This document shows, piece by piece, positions 55,321-63,776 of a stretch of DNA of 64,000 nt (position 1 is its first letter; each line of letters starts with the position of its first letter). Position numbers and translations under genes: made by a program. Source of the DNA: Desulfomicrobium sp. ZS1 (GTDB taxonomy: Bacteria > Desulfobacterota > Desulfovibrionia > Desulfovibrionales > Desulfomicrobiaceae). The notes beneath the pieces are model-generated. The model ran no database searches. It was not told where the DNA came from and worked only from the letters and a program-made list of their open reading frames with translations. The DNA lies in NCBI RefSeq assembly GCF_024204645.1, contig NZ_CP100351.1, forward strand, positions 558,001 through 622,000, given 5' to 3'.

Positions 55321-56796
55321 GTGAATATACATGTATTTCGGGATTGTGGCGAGTTGAAAGATGCCGTGCTGCTCATGTTTTGTTCCGAAGGAAAGGGGTG
55401 GGACAAAGCGGATCAGGATCGTGCACGACGTATCGGGCTTGATCCGGAGATTTCTTTTTCGGGCAAGGCCGGGCGGACCCGGCTGTGTTCCGCAGCGGGT
55501 GGAACCTGCCTGCTGGTGGGTCTTGGCAAGGCGGACGACCTTGATCTGGAAGGATTTCACGCTGCCGTGGGCATGGCTGTGCGGGCCGCGGCCAGCCAGG
55601 AGATTGCCTCCCTGGCGGTGGCTTCCGACCATCTGGATCGGCTGGAGCTGGCCGACGACCTGACGCTGGAATGCGTTGTGGCCGCGCGGCTGGCCAGCTA
55701 TCGTTTCGTCGCCTTCAAATCCGATCCTGGCGAAGAGGATTGCCCTGCGAGCCTTACGGTCTGGAGCGACGAGGCGGACATGGAGGCAAAAGTGGCCCGG
55801 GCCCTGGCCGTGGCGGATGGAGCCGCCCTGGCCCGTGATCTGGTCAACACCCCGGCCAACGTGGCCACTCCCGAATATTTGGCAGGGGTTGCCCGTGATC
55901 TGGCCGAAAAATTTGGTTTCGGCGTGCAGGTCTATGGCCCCGAGGAGATCGTGGGCATGGGCATGGGCTCCTTTGCCTCGGTTTTTCGCGGCAGCGACAC
56001 CCCCGCCCGGTTCATCGTGCTCGATTCGATGCCGGGCAGCGAGGCCAAGCCATTGGTCTTTGTCGGTAAGGGCGTGACCTTCGACACCGGCGGCATCTCG
56101 CTCAAGCCTTCCGCCAAGATGCATGAAATGAAAGGGGACATGGCCGGCGCCGCCGCCATTCTTGGGCTGTTCAAGGCCATGGGCCAGGCCGGGGGCGGAG
56201 GGCGGCGCGTCGTCGGGCTCTTGCCGTGCACGGAGAACGTGCCGGGCAGCAGGGCCACCAAACCCGGCGACGTGGTCACGGCCATGAACGGCAAAACCAT
56301 CGAGATCCTGAACACCGACGCCGAAGGTCGCCTCATCCTGGCCGACGCCCTGGCCTACAGCGAGCGCTTCAAGCCCGAGATCCTGGTCGATCTGGCCACC
56401 TTGACCGGAGCCTGCCTCGTGGCGCTGGGCACTAAGGTCGCTGCGGTTTTCGCCACCACGGCGGAGCTGGACCAGCGCATCCGCGAAAGCGGCAGCCGGG
56501 TGGGCGAGAGGTTCTGGCCCATGCCGCTGTGGAAGGAGTACGGCGTGCCGCTGAAAAGCGACGTGGCGGATTTGAAGAATATCGCCACGCGCGAGGGCGG
56601 GGCGATCTATGCGGCCATGTTTTTGAAGAATTTCGTGCCCGAAGGAGTGGACTGGGCCCATCTGGACATAGCGGGGCCGGCCTGGACGGATGAGAATGCG
56701 TCCATCTTCAGGCCCGGCGGGACCGGCTTCGGCGTGCGGACCCTGTGGGAGCTTGTGGAAGCGTATGCTGGGCAGGAGGGGGAGACGGCGCTTTAA
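55321..56796 (+). CDS. pepA: Leucyl aminopeptidase (M17 family)
   Basis: 491 residues. The metal site motifs are intact: KGVTFDTGGISLKPS, MKGDMAGAAA and the M17 signature NTDAEGRLILADAL. It releases N-terminal amino acids, using two divalent metals, in hexamers. A GTG at 55321 with GAGG at 55312-55315 is the likely start; a TTG at 55276 would add 15 residues and has only a weak site. Divergent from the SDR gene. Confidence 0.9.
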   Translation: MNIHVFRDCGELKDAVLLMFCSEGKGWDKADQDRARRIGLDPEISFSGKAGRTRLCSAAGGTCLLVGLGKADDLDLEGFHAAVGMAVRAAASQEIASLAVASDHLDRLELADDLTLECVVAARLASYRFVAFKSDPGEEDCPASLTVWSDEADMEAKVARALAVADGAALARDLVNTPANVATPEYLAGVARDLAEKFGFGVQVYGPEEIVGMGMGSFASVFRGSDTPARFIVLDSMPGSEAKPLVFVGKGVTFDTGGISLKPSAKMHEMKGDMAGAAAILGLFKAMGQAGGGGRRVVGLLPCTENVPGSRATKPGDVVTAMNGKTIEILNTDAEGRLILADALAYSERFKPEILVDLATLTGACLVALGTKVAAVFATTAELDQRIRESGSRVGERFWPMPLWKEYGVPLKSDVADLKNIATREGGAIYAAMFLKNFVPEGVDWAHLDIAGPAWTDENASIFRPGGTGFGVRTLWELVEAYAGQEGETAL

Positions 56797-56875
56797 GGCG
56801 CGAGTGTGAATTGAGTTGGCGCTTGGCCGAGCGCGTGGTCGGGGCTGGCCGGAACCGGAGGTGGAGTCAGTTTTG

Positions 56876-57139
56876 GAGTTGGCGCTTGGTCGGTGGGCGC
56901 GTGGCCAGGGTTGGGCGGAGACGGGGCGTCGGAACTCCCTCGCTGGCCTCGTAATGCTTCCCCGCTGCGTGCAGAGAACATCGATATGCGCTTTGGGCGG
57001 ACCAGCAGCGGGGAAACAAACGATGCCTGGCTCGGTCAGACAGTCGACGCCCCGTTTCCGCCCAACCCCGCCCACGCTTGGCGGTAGCACGGAAGAGGGG
57101 AATGGAAAGAGAGCGGTCACAAAGGCGTGAGTGTGATTT
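56876..57139. repeat. 264-bp palindromic element, unit 1
   Basis: The unit shares long identical stretches with unit 2, starting at GAGTTGG. Inside, outer arms 56913-56931 and 57045-57063 pair at 18 of 19 positions, and inner arms 56958-56968 (TTCCCCGCTGC) and 57005-57015 pair at 11 of 11. It could fold into one structure about 150 nt long. Confidence 0.8.
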
Positions 57140-57403
57140 GAGTTGGAGCTTGGTCGGTGGACGCGTGGCCAGGGTTGGGCGGAGACGGAGCGTCGAAACT
57201 CCCTCGCCGGCCTCGTGATGCTTCCCCGCTGCGTGCAGAGAACATCGATATGCGCTTTGGGCGGGCCAGCAGCGGGGAAACAAACGATGCCTGGCTCGGT
57301 CAGACAGTCGACGCCCCGCCTCCGCCCAACCCCGCCCACGCTTGGCGGCAGCGCGGAAGGGGAAATGGAAAGAGCGCAGTCACACCTGTCATTTGTCCGT
57401 TCC
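57140..57403. repeat. 264-bp palindromic element, unit 2
   Basis: The second copy is offset by 264 bp from unit 1, with scattered substitutions (for example GAGCGTCGAAACT against GGGCGTCGGAACT). The inner stem is unchanged and the outer one is slightly altered by the same changes on each side, as expected if the paired structure matters. Ends just before the REP-like hairpin. Confidence 0.75.
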
Positions 57404-57430
57404 TAATGAATCCCAGTCGTCCCGTCTCCG

Positions 57431-57457
57431 CGTCATCCCCGCGCAGGCGGGGATCCA
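57431..57457. repeat. REP-like hairpin (GTCATCCCCGC...GCGGGGATCCA)
   Basis: CCCCGC / GCGGGG with a 4-base loop (57437-57452), flanked by CGTCAT and ATCCATG, the common form of dispersed bacterial GTCATCCCCGC elements. It lies 44 bp before the thpR start. Confidence 0.7.
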
Positions 57458-57500
57458 TGTCTTTTCGGCGGCGCGATGAAAATCTATCGGAGCGGTATCC

Positions 57501-58061
57501 ATGCGTCTCTTCATAGGCATCCCCCTTCCCGGCGAGTACGCGCAACTCATTGGCAGGATTCAAGCGGCGTGGAAAAAGCGCCTGACCTCGAAGGTGTCAT
57601 GGGTGCGGCCGGAACTGGCTCATGTGACGCTCAAGTTTCTTGGCGAAGTGGATGAGGAAAAGATTTCGGCTATTGTCCAGGCAATGCGGGAGGCGGCTCG
57701 GGGAATTTTTGAGATGCAGGGGGGAGCGGGCGGCTTTTTTCCTGCTGTGGGCGCGCCGCGTGTGATCTGGGTCGGTTTGCGCCAGGGGCGTGAGGAATGC
57801 GCGGCGTATTTTGAAAAACTTGACGGGGGATTGGCGCAGGCCGGATTTTTGGCCGAGTCGAAACCCTTCTCCCCGCATCTGACCGTGGCCCGGGTCAAGG
57901 CCGCCATGCGAAGCGACGATTGGTCCGGTCTGCTGGGTGATTTGAAGAGGGATTGGCCCGTGTTCACGGTAGACCATGTCGTGCTCTGGCAGAGCATTCT
58001 GAGGCCCTCCGGACCGGAGTATCGGAGGGTGGCGGAAGTGGAATTGACGGACCGGAGCTAG
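57501..58061 (+). CDS. thpR: RNA 2',3'-cyclic phosphodiesterase
   Basis: 186 residues of the 2H phosphoesterase family: the two HxTx motifs are H41-V-T43 (HVTLKFLG) and H126-L-T128 (HLTVARVK). It opens with MRLFIGIPLP. It hydrolyses 2',3'-cyclic phosphate ends of RNA and can ligate tRNA half-molecules in vitro. Start at 57501. Confidence 0.93.
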   Translation: MRLFIGIPLPGEYAQLIGRIQAAWKKRLTSKVSWVRPELAHVTLKFLGEVDEEKISAIVQAMREAARGIFEMQGGAGGFFPAVGAPRVIWVGLRQGREECAAYFEKLDGGLAQAGFLAESKPFSPHLTVARVKAAMRSDDWSGLLGDLKRDWPVFTVDHVVLWQSILRPSGPEYRRVAEVELTDRS

Positions 58062-58378
58062 CGCCGTTCGAAGATCACCACGCCCACCCGGTCGATATGT
58101 TCGAGCAGTTGCGGTTCCGTGATGGCATCGTAATTCACGACGTCAAAGAAATAAGGCATCGGCGATTCCTCGTTGAGAAGGCTGGCCAGCCGGATTGCGG
58201 ATTCGTACGCAAGGTTTTTTCCCTTGATGGCCAGGTCTACATCCGAACCTGGCTTGTGCGTACCTTTGGCCCTTGAGCCGAAGAGGATGACCTGATGTAT
58301 TTCGGGAAGTTGCGTCGCGGCGCGGGCGATCAGTATCAGGTCGCTCTCCAGCAGGCCGATGCCGGAATACGCGTTCAT
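58058..58378 (-). CDS. MNT-type nucleotidyltransferase (antitoxin-like)
   Basis: 106 residues with the minimal nucleotidyltransferase motif G34-S35-R-A-K-G and D46-V-D48 (SDVDLAI), so an MNT domain of the HEPN-MNT modules. It overlaps the upstream HEPN gene by 4 bp (ATGA) and its stop overlaps the end of thpR by 4 bp. In such pairs the MNT protein adenylylates and silences the HEPN toxin. Confidence 0.9.
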   Translation of the reverse strand: MNAYSGIGLLESDLILIARAATQLPEIHQVILFGSRAKGTHKPGSDVDLAIKGKNLAYESAIRLASLLNEESPMPYFFDVVNYDAITEPQLLEHIDRVGVVIFERR

Positions 58379-58785
58379 GGTTGCTGTCCGATCCTGTCGC
58401 GGAAAATTGCATGCAGGGATTTGAGCAGGGGGAAGTAGTCGTTGCGGATTTTTTGTTCCACGAGGTCCGCCGTCTGCTCGTTGTAGGTGTGCGTGGTCAG
58501 GTTGCGGTCTTCCAGGGCGCTTATCCAGGCATGGCCATCAGTGATGAGGCCGGATTGAAAGGCCTGTTTGATGGCCTGACGCGGGCTTGTGATCGTAAAC
58601 CCTTCCGACTCCTGATAATCCTTGAGCAGCTTCCAGCTTTGCTCGAAAGCCATTTCAAAAAATTGGATGAGTCCCGCCCGTTCAATGATCGTCATTTTTT
58701 CGATGGTCATTGCCGATTCCAGCAAGGCGAATGATTTGTCGAACTGGTCGAATCTCTGCCGCCAGCGTACATCATGGGTGTTCAT
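58375..58785 (-). CDS. HEPN domain protein (HI0074-like nucleotidyltransferase substrate-binding)
   Basis: 136 helical residues with the HEPN R-x4-H motif R-N-L-T-T-H near residues 92-97. HI0074-family proteins pair with an MNT partner, here the gene that overlaps by 4 bp. As HEPN RNases in TA modules are toxic, this is a candidate type VII-like toxin. No start further upstream has a better site. Confidence 0.87.
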   Translation of the reverse strand: MNTHDVRWRQRFDQFDKSFALLESAMTIEKMTIIERAGLIQFFEMAFEQSWKLLKDYQESEGFTITSPRQAIKQAFQSGLITDGHAWISALEDRNLTTHTYNEQTADLVEQKIRNDYFPLLKSLHAIFRDRIGQQP

Positions 58786-58803
58786 ACCCTGCCCCTCGTT
58801 TAT

Positions 58804-58827
58804 GGGCCGGAGCGTCTGCTCCGGCCC
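58804..58827 (-). terminator. Hairpin downstream of AOR gene
   Basis: GGGCCGGAGC pairs with GCTCCGGCCC (10 bp, 4-base loop). It lies 12 bases after the AOR stop on the minus strand. No clear U-tract follows there; the + strand has AATTTTTTT only 14 bases later. Confidence 0.5.
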
Positions 58828-58838
58828 GGCAAGTGTTT

Positions 58839-60590
58839 CTAATTTTTTTCCTCTGAACGCCCCATTTCGCTGATGGCCGAAGCATAGGCCAGGCGCAAGC
58901 TTTCAAGGTACTCTGGGTCAGTCTGGCCCTTCCAGGTGGTGACCTCCAGGAAGCGTTTGGGAATTTTGACTCCCATGGGGTCGAAGCCGCCTGCGGCCCT
59001 GGCCTGCCAGCGCAGTTTCTGGATGGATGCTCCCGCACCGTCGAGGTTGTCGGCCAGTTCGCGCCCGCCGAGCACCGTCAGGCACTGGCGCAGCGTGTCC
59101 GGTTCGTAGACCTTGCGGGCGAAGAGGCAGGCCACCATGGAGGTCAGGACCACCCGCTCGCGCTCATCCTCCAGCAGGAAGGCCAGGGCCTTGCCCACGT
59201 CCTTGGGCGCGTTCGATTGGTCGTAGCTGTAGGCCCCGGTGTCCAGGTGCGAGTGCCGCAGGCCCAGGGACTGGGCCACGTAAAAAACCTCGCCCGTGGC
59301 GTACCCGGCCATCTCCTGGCCCAAGACGCAGGCGAAATCCTCTCCCCCGTAATGCTTGGCCGCGACCATGGTCCCGGCCGCCAGGAGTTTCCAGAACTCA
59401 CTTGCCGCCCCGGCCAGCAGGTGCACGGCTTTGAGATACCCCTGGACTTCGCCGAAGCGCAGTTCGATCCCGGTCTGTTCTACCGTGACCACGCCCTTTT
59501 CCAGCGCCTCCGTAGCCCAGGCCAGGGCCACGCCGCCGCTCATGACGTCGAGTCCGGCCTTCTCCACCTCGTCCATGACCGTGAGCACGTCCGGGGCATG
59601 GGTCAGGCCGAGCATGGAGCCGGTGGCGAAGATGGGCTCGTAGTCGTAACCGACCTGCCGGTAGAGGTACTGGTTATCCTGGTGGAATTTCTCGCGCACG
59701 AAGCCGATATGGATGCAGCCCACCGGACATCCCGAACAGGCCGCATTGCGCAGCAAGGTGTCGTCGGCGAAGCGCTGGCCCGTGATGCCCTTGATACCGG
59801 GGTCCGAGGTGGCCTGCAGGTTGCGCCAGGGCAGGGCTTTGAGTTCATTGAGCGCCTCCAGATTCGAGGCCGTGCCCAGGTTGTGGTACTTGCGCATCAT
59901 GTCCGTGTCCGTGACCTTGCGGAAGATGTCGGCATACAGGGCGCCGTATTCCTTGCCTTCGGGCAGATCCAGGGAGTCGTTGCCCTCGATGGCGATGGCC
60001 TTGACATTCTTGGCTCCCATGACCGCGCCGCCCCCGAGGCGGCCGAAATGGCGGTAGGTGTCGACGTTGACGCAGGCCATGGCCGATTTGTTCTCGCCGG
60101 CCGGACCGATGCGCATGATGGTGCGGTGGCCGGAGCCCTTGAGGATGCGGCGCAGCAGCTTGCCTGTGGTCAGGGCGTCCTTGCCCCACAGGTAGCCCGC
60201 GTCCATGAATTCGATGACATTGGCGCCCAGATGCAGGACCATGGGGTGCTCGGAGCGGCCGATGATGACCAGAGCATCGAGGCCCGCGAAGCGCAGGGCC
60301 AGGGCGCTGCGCCCTCCGGCGTGGGACTCGGCGTACTGGCCGTGCAGGGGCGAGGTGAAGGCGCAGACGGTCTTGCTCATGAGCGGGAAAAATCCAGTCA
60401 GGGGACCGATGCAAAAAATCAGGGGTTGCTGTGGATCATCCCAAGCCAACTCGGGCTTGGCGTAATCGAGGTGAAGCTTCGCGGCCAGACCCGATCCGCC
60501 GAGATACGTGGCAACGCCGGGCAGGCTGCGGATGGTGGATCGGCCCGAGGACAGGTTCACTTCCAGTATTTTGAAGGTGCTTGAGATCAT
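58839..60590 (-). CDS. aor: Tungsten-type aldehyde:ferredoxin oxidoreductase
   Basis: 583 residues of the AOR family, which carry a W (or Mo) bis-pterin cofactor and one [4Fe-4S] cluster. The cluster site is C285-x2-C288-x3-C292 with the fourth cysteine likely in VACLFARK. The substrate loop GGGAVMGAKNVKAI and the pterin region ATGEVFYVAQSLG are visible. It interconverts aldehydes and carboxylic acids with ferredoxin. The start at 60590 has GGAGGTGG and overlaps the ferredoxin gene by 4 bp. Confidence 0.93.
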   Translation of the reverse strand: MISSTFKILEVNLSSGRSTIRSLPGVATYLGGSGLAAKLHLDYAKPELAWDDPQQPLIFCIGPLTGFFPLMSKTVCAFTSPLHGQYAESHAGGRSALALRFAGLDALVIIGRSEHPMVLHLGANVIEFMDAGYLWGKDALTTGKLLRRILKGSGHRTIMRIGPAGENKSAMACVNVDTYRHFGRLGGGAVMGAKNVKAIAIEGNDSLDLPEGKEYGALYADIFRKVTDTDMMRKYHNLGTASNLEALNELKALPWRNLQATSDPGIKGITGQRFADDTLLRNAACSGCPVGCIHIGFVREKFHQDNQYLYRQVGYDYEPIFATGSMLGLTHAPDVLTVMDEVEKAGLDVMSGGVALAWATEALEKGVVTVEQTGIELRFGEVQGYLKAVHLLAGAASEFWKLLAAGTMVAAKHYGGEDFACVLGQEMAGYATGEVFYVAQSLGLRHSHLDTGAYSYDQSNAPKDVGKALAFLLEDERERVVLTSMVACLFARKVYEPDTLRQCLTVLGGRELADNLDGAGASIQKLRWQARAAGGFDPMGVKIPKRFLEVTTWKGQTDPEYLESLRLAYASAISEMGRSEEKN

Positions 60591-60991
60591 GCTTCCACCT
60601 CCTGCATTTCCAGGCAGTCGTGGGGACAGAACTCCACGCAGCTGCCGCACTGGATGCAGACATAGGGGTTGCCCTGACGATCCTGGGCGATGGCGTCCAC
60701 CGGACAGGCGGCCACGCATTTGCCGCACTGGATGCAGAGCTTCTTCTGCTGGGTGACTCCGCCCCCTTTTCGCTGCTTGAGGCTGCCCGTGGGGCAGGCC
60801 GCCGCGCAGGGAGCAGGGTCGCAGGCCAGACAGACCTTGGCCAAAAATCCGGTGGACAAGCCGCCGGAGGACAGGATGCGGATGCCGGCATTTTCCCAGG
60901 ACAGGCATTTGTGGACCGCGCGGGCGCAGGCCAGGGAGCATGAATGGCAGCCGATGCATCGGTCCATGCGGGTCGCGACGAGTTGTTTCAT
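60587..60991 (-). CDS. Four-cluster [4Fe-4S] ferredoxin, AOR partner
   Basis: 134 residues with 16 cysteines in four cluster motifs: CIGCHSCSLAC, CLACDPAPCAAACP, CIQCGKCVAACP and CIQCGSCVEFCP. It is the immediate upstream partner of the AOR gene, overlapping by 4 bp, and would carry its electrons. The start at 60991 has only a weak GGGAAAG ribosome site. Confidence 0.9.
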   Translation of the reverse strand: MKQLVATRMDRCIGCHSCSLACARAVHKCLSWENAGIRILSSGGLSTGFLAKVCLACDPAPCAAACPTGSLKQRKGGGVTQQKKLCIQCGKCVAACPVDAIAQDRQGNPYVCIQCGSCVEFCPHDCLEMQEVEA

Positions 60992-61119
60992 AAGTGCTTT
61001 CCCATGAATGTGGTTCGAAAAAATAAGGGTATGTGTCTTTTGCGCGATTGTGAAGGGCCGGGCAAATGGTTTACAAGCCTGGATAAACATGAAAGCGGGA
61101 GGCTGCACAGGAGGTGAAC

Positions 61120-61443
61120 GTGGCGGAACGTGTTTTTTCCATCGTGACCAGACCCGATACGGGACTGGAACTTTTCGAGATTATTCAGAATCATGTCAGT
61201 GACCTGCATGGGCGTGGCCTGGCAAAGGTCGTGGGCTACGAGGTCATGAGCAACGGCCGGGTCATTCTCCTGAAGGTGCGTGGCCCGGAGGAAGACGTCA
61301 TGCCGACGGATGAAACCCTGGAGTCTGTCCTGGACGACGCGTTTGTGGAACGCCTCGAAGCCCTGGCCCAGGAACTGGTGGACGGGTTTTATGTACCGTC
61401 TTTTGCTCACTGCGCTTCGGAATTGGGAGGCGAAACTTCATGA
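61120..61443 (+). CDS. Hypothetical protein (107 aa), divergent from AOR-ferredoxin
   Basis: Not recognised. It is acidic and soluble (VAERVFSIVTRPDTGLELFE...). AGGAG at 61109-61113 sits six bases before the GTG at 61120, favouring that start over the GTG at 61114. It overlaps the VOC gene by 4 bp if that gene uses its earlier ATG at 61440, so the two are likely co-translated. Confidence 0.65.
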   Translation: MAERVFSIVTRPDTGLELFEIIQNHVSDLHGRGLAKVVGYEVMSNGRVILLKVRGPEEDVMPTDETLESVLDDAFVERLEALAQELVDGFYVPSFAHCASELGGETS

Positions 61444-61454
61444 AGGAGAAATCC

Positions 61455-61877
61455 ATGCAACCGCGCGTCAGCATGATCACCCTGGGAGTGGCGGATCTGG
61501 AACGATCCAAGAAGTTTTATCGGGATGGGCTGGGTTTCCCGCTGATGGGCGAAGATCCGAAAGTTGCGTTTTTCACCTTGAACGGCACGTGGCTGGGGCT
61601 TTACGGGCGGGATGCGCTGGCTGAGGACGCCACCATATCGCCTGAGGGCGGAGGCTTTCCCGGGTTTGCCCTGGCCCACAATGTTGCCAGCGAAGCCGAG
61701 GTCGATGCCGTGCTGGCCCAGGCCGTGGCTGCGGGCGCCGAGCTGGTCAAGCCGGCGCAGAAGGTTTTCTGGGGTGGGTATTCCGGATATTTTCGCGATC
61801 CTGACGGATTTTTGTGGGAAGTGGCCTGCAACCCCTTTTTCTGGGTTGGACCGCCCGACACCACCGCACAGGGCTGA
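61455..61877 (+). CDS. VOC superfamily (glyoxalase-like) protein
   Basis: 140 residues of one vicinal-oxygen-chelate unit: MITLGVADLERSKKFYRDGLG and the C-terminal SGYFRDPDGFLWEVACNPFF. Role unknown. The ATG at 61455 follows AAGGAG; an ATG at 61440 overlaps the previous gene. Confidence 0.85.
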   Translation: MQPRVSMITLGVADLERSKKFYRDGLGFPLMGEDPKVAFFTLNGTWLGLYGRDALAEDATISPEGGGFPGFALAHNVASEAEVDAVLAQAVAAGAELVKPAQKVFWGGYSGYFRDPDGFLWEVACNPFFWVGPPDTTAQG

Positions 61878-61879
61878 AA

Positions 61880-61912
61880 GACCGGCTCTGATCAGAGCCG
61901 GCCGATTTTTTT
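61880..61912 (+). terminator. Rho-independent terminator overlapping the mnmG 3' end
   Basis: CCGGCTCTGA/TCAGAGCCGG, a perfect 20-bp self-complementary stem (61882-61901), then CCGA and seven T residues (61906-61912) on the + strand. The right half (61892 onwards) is coding for the mnmG C-terminus on the other strand. Confidence 0.85.
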
Positions 61913-63772
61913 GAGCTGGATTTCGAGGCAGGACAACGCCGCGGGCGTGATGCCCGAAATTCGTCCGGCCTGGCCCAGGGTGCGGGGCTGGACGCGGGTC
62001 AGTTTTTCCACGACTTCGCGGGAGAGGCCGGGGATGCCCGTATAGTGCATGTCTTCGGGCAGCGTGGTCTGCTCCATCTTCTCGAAACGGTCCACCAATT
62101 CCTGCTGGCGCCGCAGATATCCTTCGTATTTGGTCTTGATTTCCGCCTCTTCCAATGCTTCCCCGTCAAAATTTTCAAGCTCCGGCCACAGCGGCGTGAG
62201 CATGTCGATGGTCAGCTCCGGCTGCCGCAGCAGCTCTTTGAGGCTGACGGCCTTTTGCGGGATGGTGCCGCCCATGGCCTCGACCAGATTCCTGGTCGCG
62301 GCATCGGGGCGCACGCGCAGCGCTTCCATTCCGGCCATGATCTCATTCACGGCGGCCTGTTTGCGGGTGAAGCGCTGCCAGCGGCTTTCATCGACCAGGC
62401 CCAGGTCGCGGCCGATCGCGGTCAGGCGCTCGTCGGCATTGTCCTCGCGCAGCAGGAGTCGGTGTTCGGCCCTGGAGGTGAACATGCGGTAGGGTTCGAG
62501 CGTGCCTTTGGTGACCAGGTCGTCCACGAGGACTGCGATGTAGGCCTGGCTGCGGGTCAGGATCAACTCCGGCTCGCCGCGCAGGGAGAGGACTGCGTTG
62601 ATGGCCGCCCACAGGCCCTGCCCGGCCGCTTCCTCATAGCCCGAAGTGCCGTTGATCTGCCCGGCCATGTAGAGCCCGCGCACGAGCTTGCTTTCCAGGG
62701 TGGGCCTAAGCTGCGTCGGAGGAACATAATCGTATTCGATGGCGTAGCCGGGCCGGATGATCTGGGCTTTTTCAAGGCCGGGGATGGACGCCACCAGAGC
62801 CTTCTGGATGTCCAGCGGCAGACTGGTGGGGATGCCGTTGGGATAGACCTCGTGGCTGGTCAGCCCTTCGGGCTCAACAAAGATCTGATGCCGGTCCTTC
62901 TCCGGGAAGCGGGCGATCTTGTCCTCGATGGACGGGCAGTAGCGCGCGCCGGTGCCCTTGATGACGCCGGTGAACATGGGCGAGCGATCGAAACCGGTGC
63001 GGATGATCTCGTGGGTGCGCTCCGTGGTGTAGGTCACGAAGCAGGGTAGCTGCTGAAGCCTGATGCCCGGGCTGTCGAAGCTGAAAGGCCGGGGCGGGTT
63101 GTCGCCGGCCTGTTCCTCCATGACCGAATAGTCCACGCTCGATTTGAGCAGCCGGGGCACGGTTCCGGTCTTGAGGCGTCCCAGCTCGAAGCCCAGTTCG
63201 CGCAGCCTGGGCGAGAGTCCGCTGCTGGCCGGATCGCCGTAGCGGCCGCCGCTAAAATTGTTGAGGCCGACATGGATGAGGCCCTGCAGGAAGGTGCCCG
63301 TGGTCAAAAGGGCCGCCCGGCAGGGGATGGTCTCGCCCAGGGTGGTGACCACGCCTGTGACGCGTCCGTCTTCCACGGTGAGCGAGGCGGCGGTCTCCTG
63401 GCGCACGAAGAGGTTCGGGCAGGTGAAGATGTCCTGCTGCACGACCTTTATGTATTCGGCCCGATCGATCTGGGCGCGACTGGAGCGTACGGCCGGGCCC
63501 TTGCGGGTGTTTAAAATGCGAAATTGGATTCCGGCCTGATCGGCCCATTTGCCCATCATCCCGCCCAGGGCGTCGATCTCCTTGACCATGTGCCCCTTGG
63601 CCAGGCCGCCGATGGCCGGATTGCAGGACAGGTGTCCGATGCGGTCGGCGTTGATGGTCAAGAGGAGCGTTTGCATGCCCATGTGCGCGGCGGCCATGGC
63701 CGCTTCGCAGCCGGCATGGCCTGCGCCGACGACGATGATGTCAAAAATATCGGGCACGGTCGGGATGTTCAT
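61892..63772 (-). CDS. mnmG: tRNA uridine-5-carboxymethylaminomethyl modification enzyme MnmG
   Basis: 626 residues with the FAD-binding opening (IIVVGAGHAGCEAAMAAAH), the SCNPAIGGLAKG motif and the QINGTSGYEEAAGQG signature. It works with MnmE to modify the wobble uridine of several tRNAs. The start is at 63772. The neighbouring minus-strand peptidase gene ends at 63777, four bases upstream. Confidence 0.96.
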   Translation of the reverse strand: MNIPTVPDIFDIIVVGAGHAGCEAAMAAAHMGMQTLLLTINADRIGHLSCNPAIGGLAKGHMVKEIDALGGMMGKWADQAGIQFRILNTRKGPAVRSSRAQIDRAEYIKVVQQDIFTCPNLFVRQETAASLTVEDGRVTGVVTTLGETIPCRAALLTTGTFLQGLIHVGLNNFSGGRYGDPASSGLSPRLRELGFELGRLKTGTVPRLLKSSVDYSVMEEQAGDNPPRPFSFDSPGIRLQQLPCFVTYTTERTHEIIRTGFDRSPMFTGVIKGTGARYCPSIEDKIARFPEKDRHQIFVEPEGLTSHEVYPNGIPTSLPLDIQKALVASIPGLEKAQIIRPGYAIEYDYVPPTQLRPTLESKLVRGLYMAGQINGTSGYEEAAGQGLWAAINAVLSLRGEPELILTRSQAYIAVLVDDLVTKGTLEPYRMFTSRAEHRLLLREDNADERLTAIGRDLGLVDESRWQRFTRKQAAVNEIMAGMEALRVRPDAATRNLVEAMGGTIPQKAVSLKELLRQPELTIDMLTPLWPELENFDGEALEEAEIKTKYEGYLRRQQELVDRFEKMEQTTLPEDMHYTGIPGLSREVVEKLTRVQPRTLGQAGRISGITPAALSCLEIQLKKIGRL

Positions 63773-63776
63773 GTTT

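Larger units (their letters stand above)
56797..57500. other. 704-bp non-coding region: two tandem copies of a 264-bp palindromic element and a REP-like hairpin
   Basis: No gene is supported; the open frames here are made of repeat sequence. It begins with a partial copy (from about 56811), then two full copies and ends with a REP-like hairpin before thpR. Units are listed separately. Confidence 0.8.

Noticed and set aside
55273-57339. An open frame of 688 codons antisense to pepA, with repeated peptides in its first part
   Set aside because: It is the reverse of a good M17 enzyme plus the repeat element; the repeated peptides come from the 264-bp tandem units.
56797-57500. A repetitive protein gene in the tandem unit
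   Set aside because: Frames in several registers and both strands follow the repeat; none has a ribosome site or codon bias.
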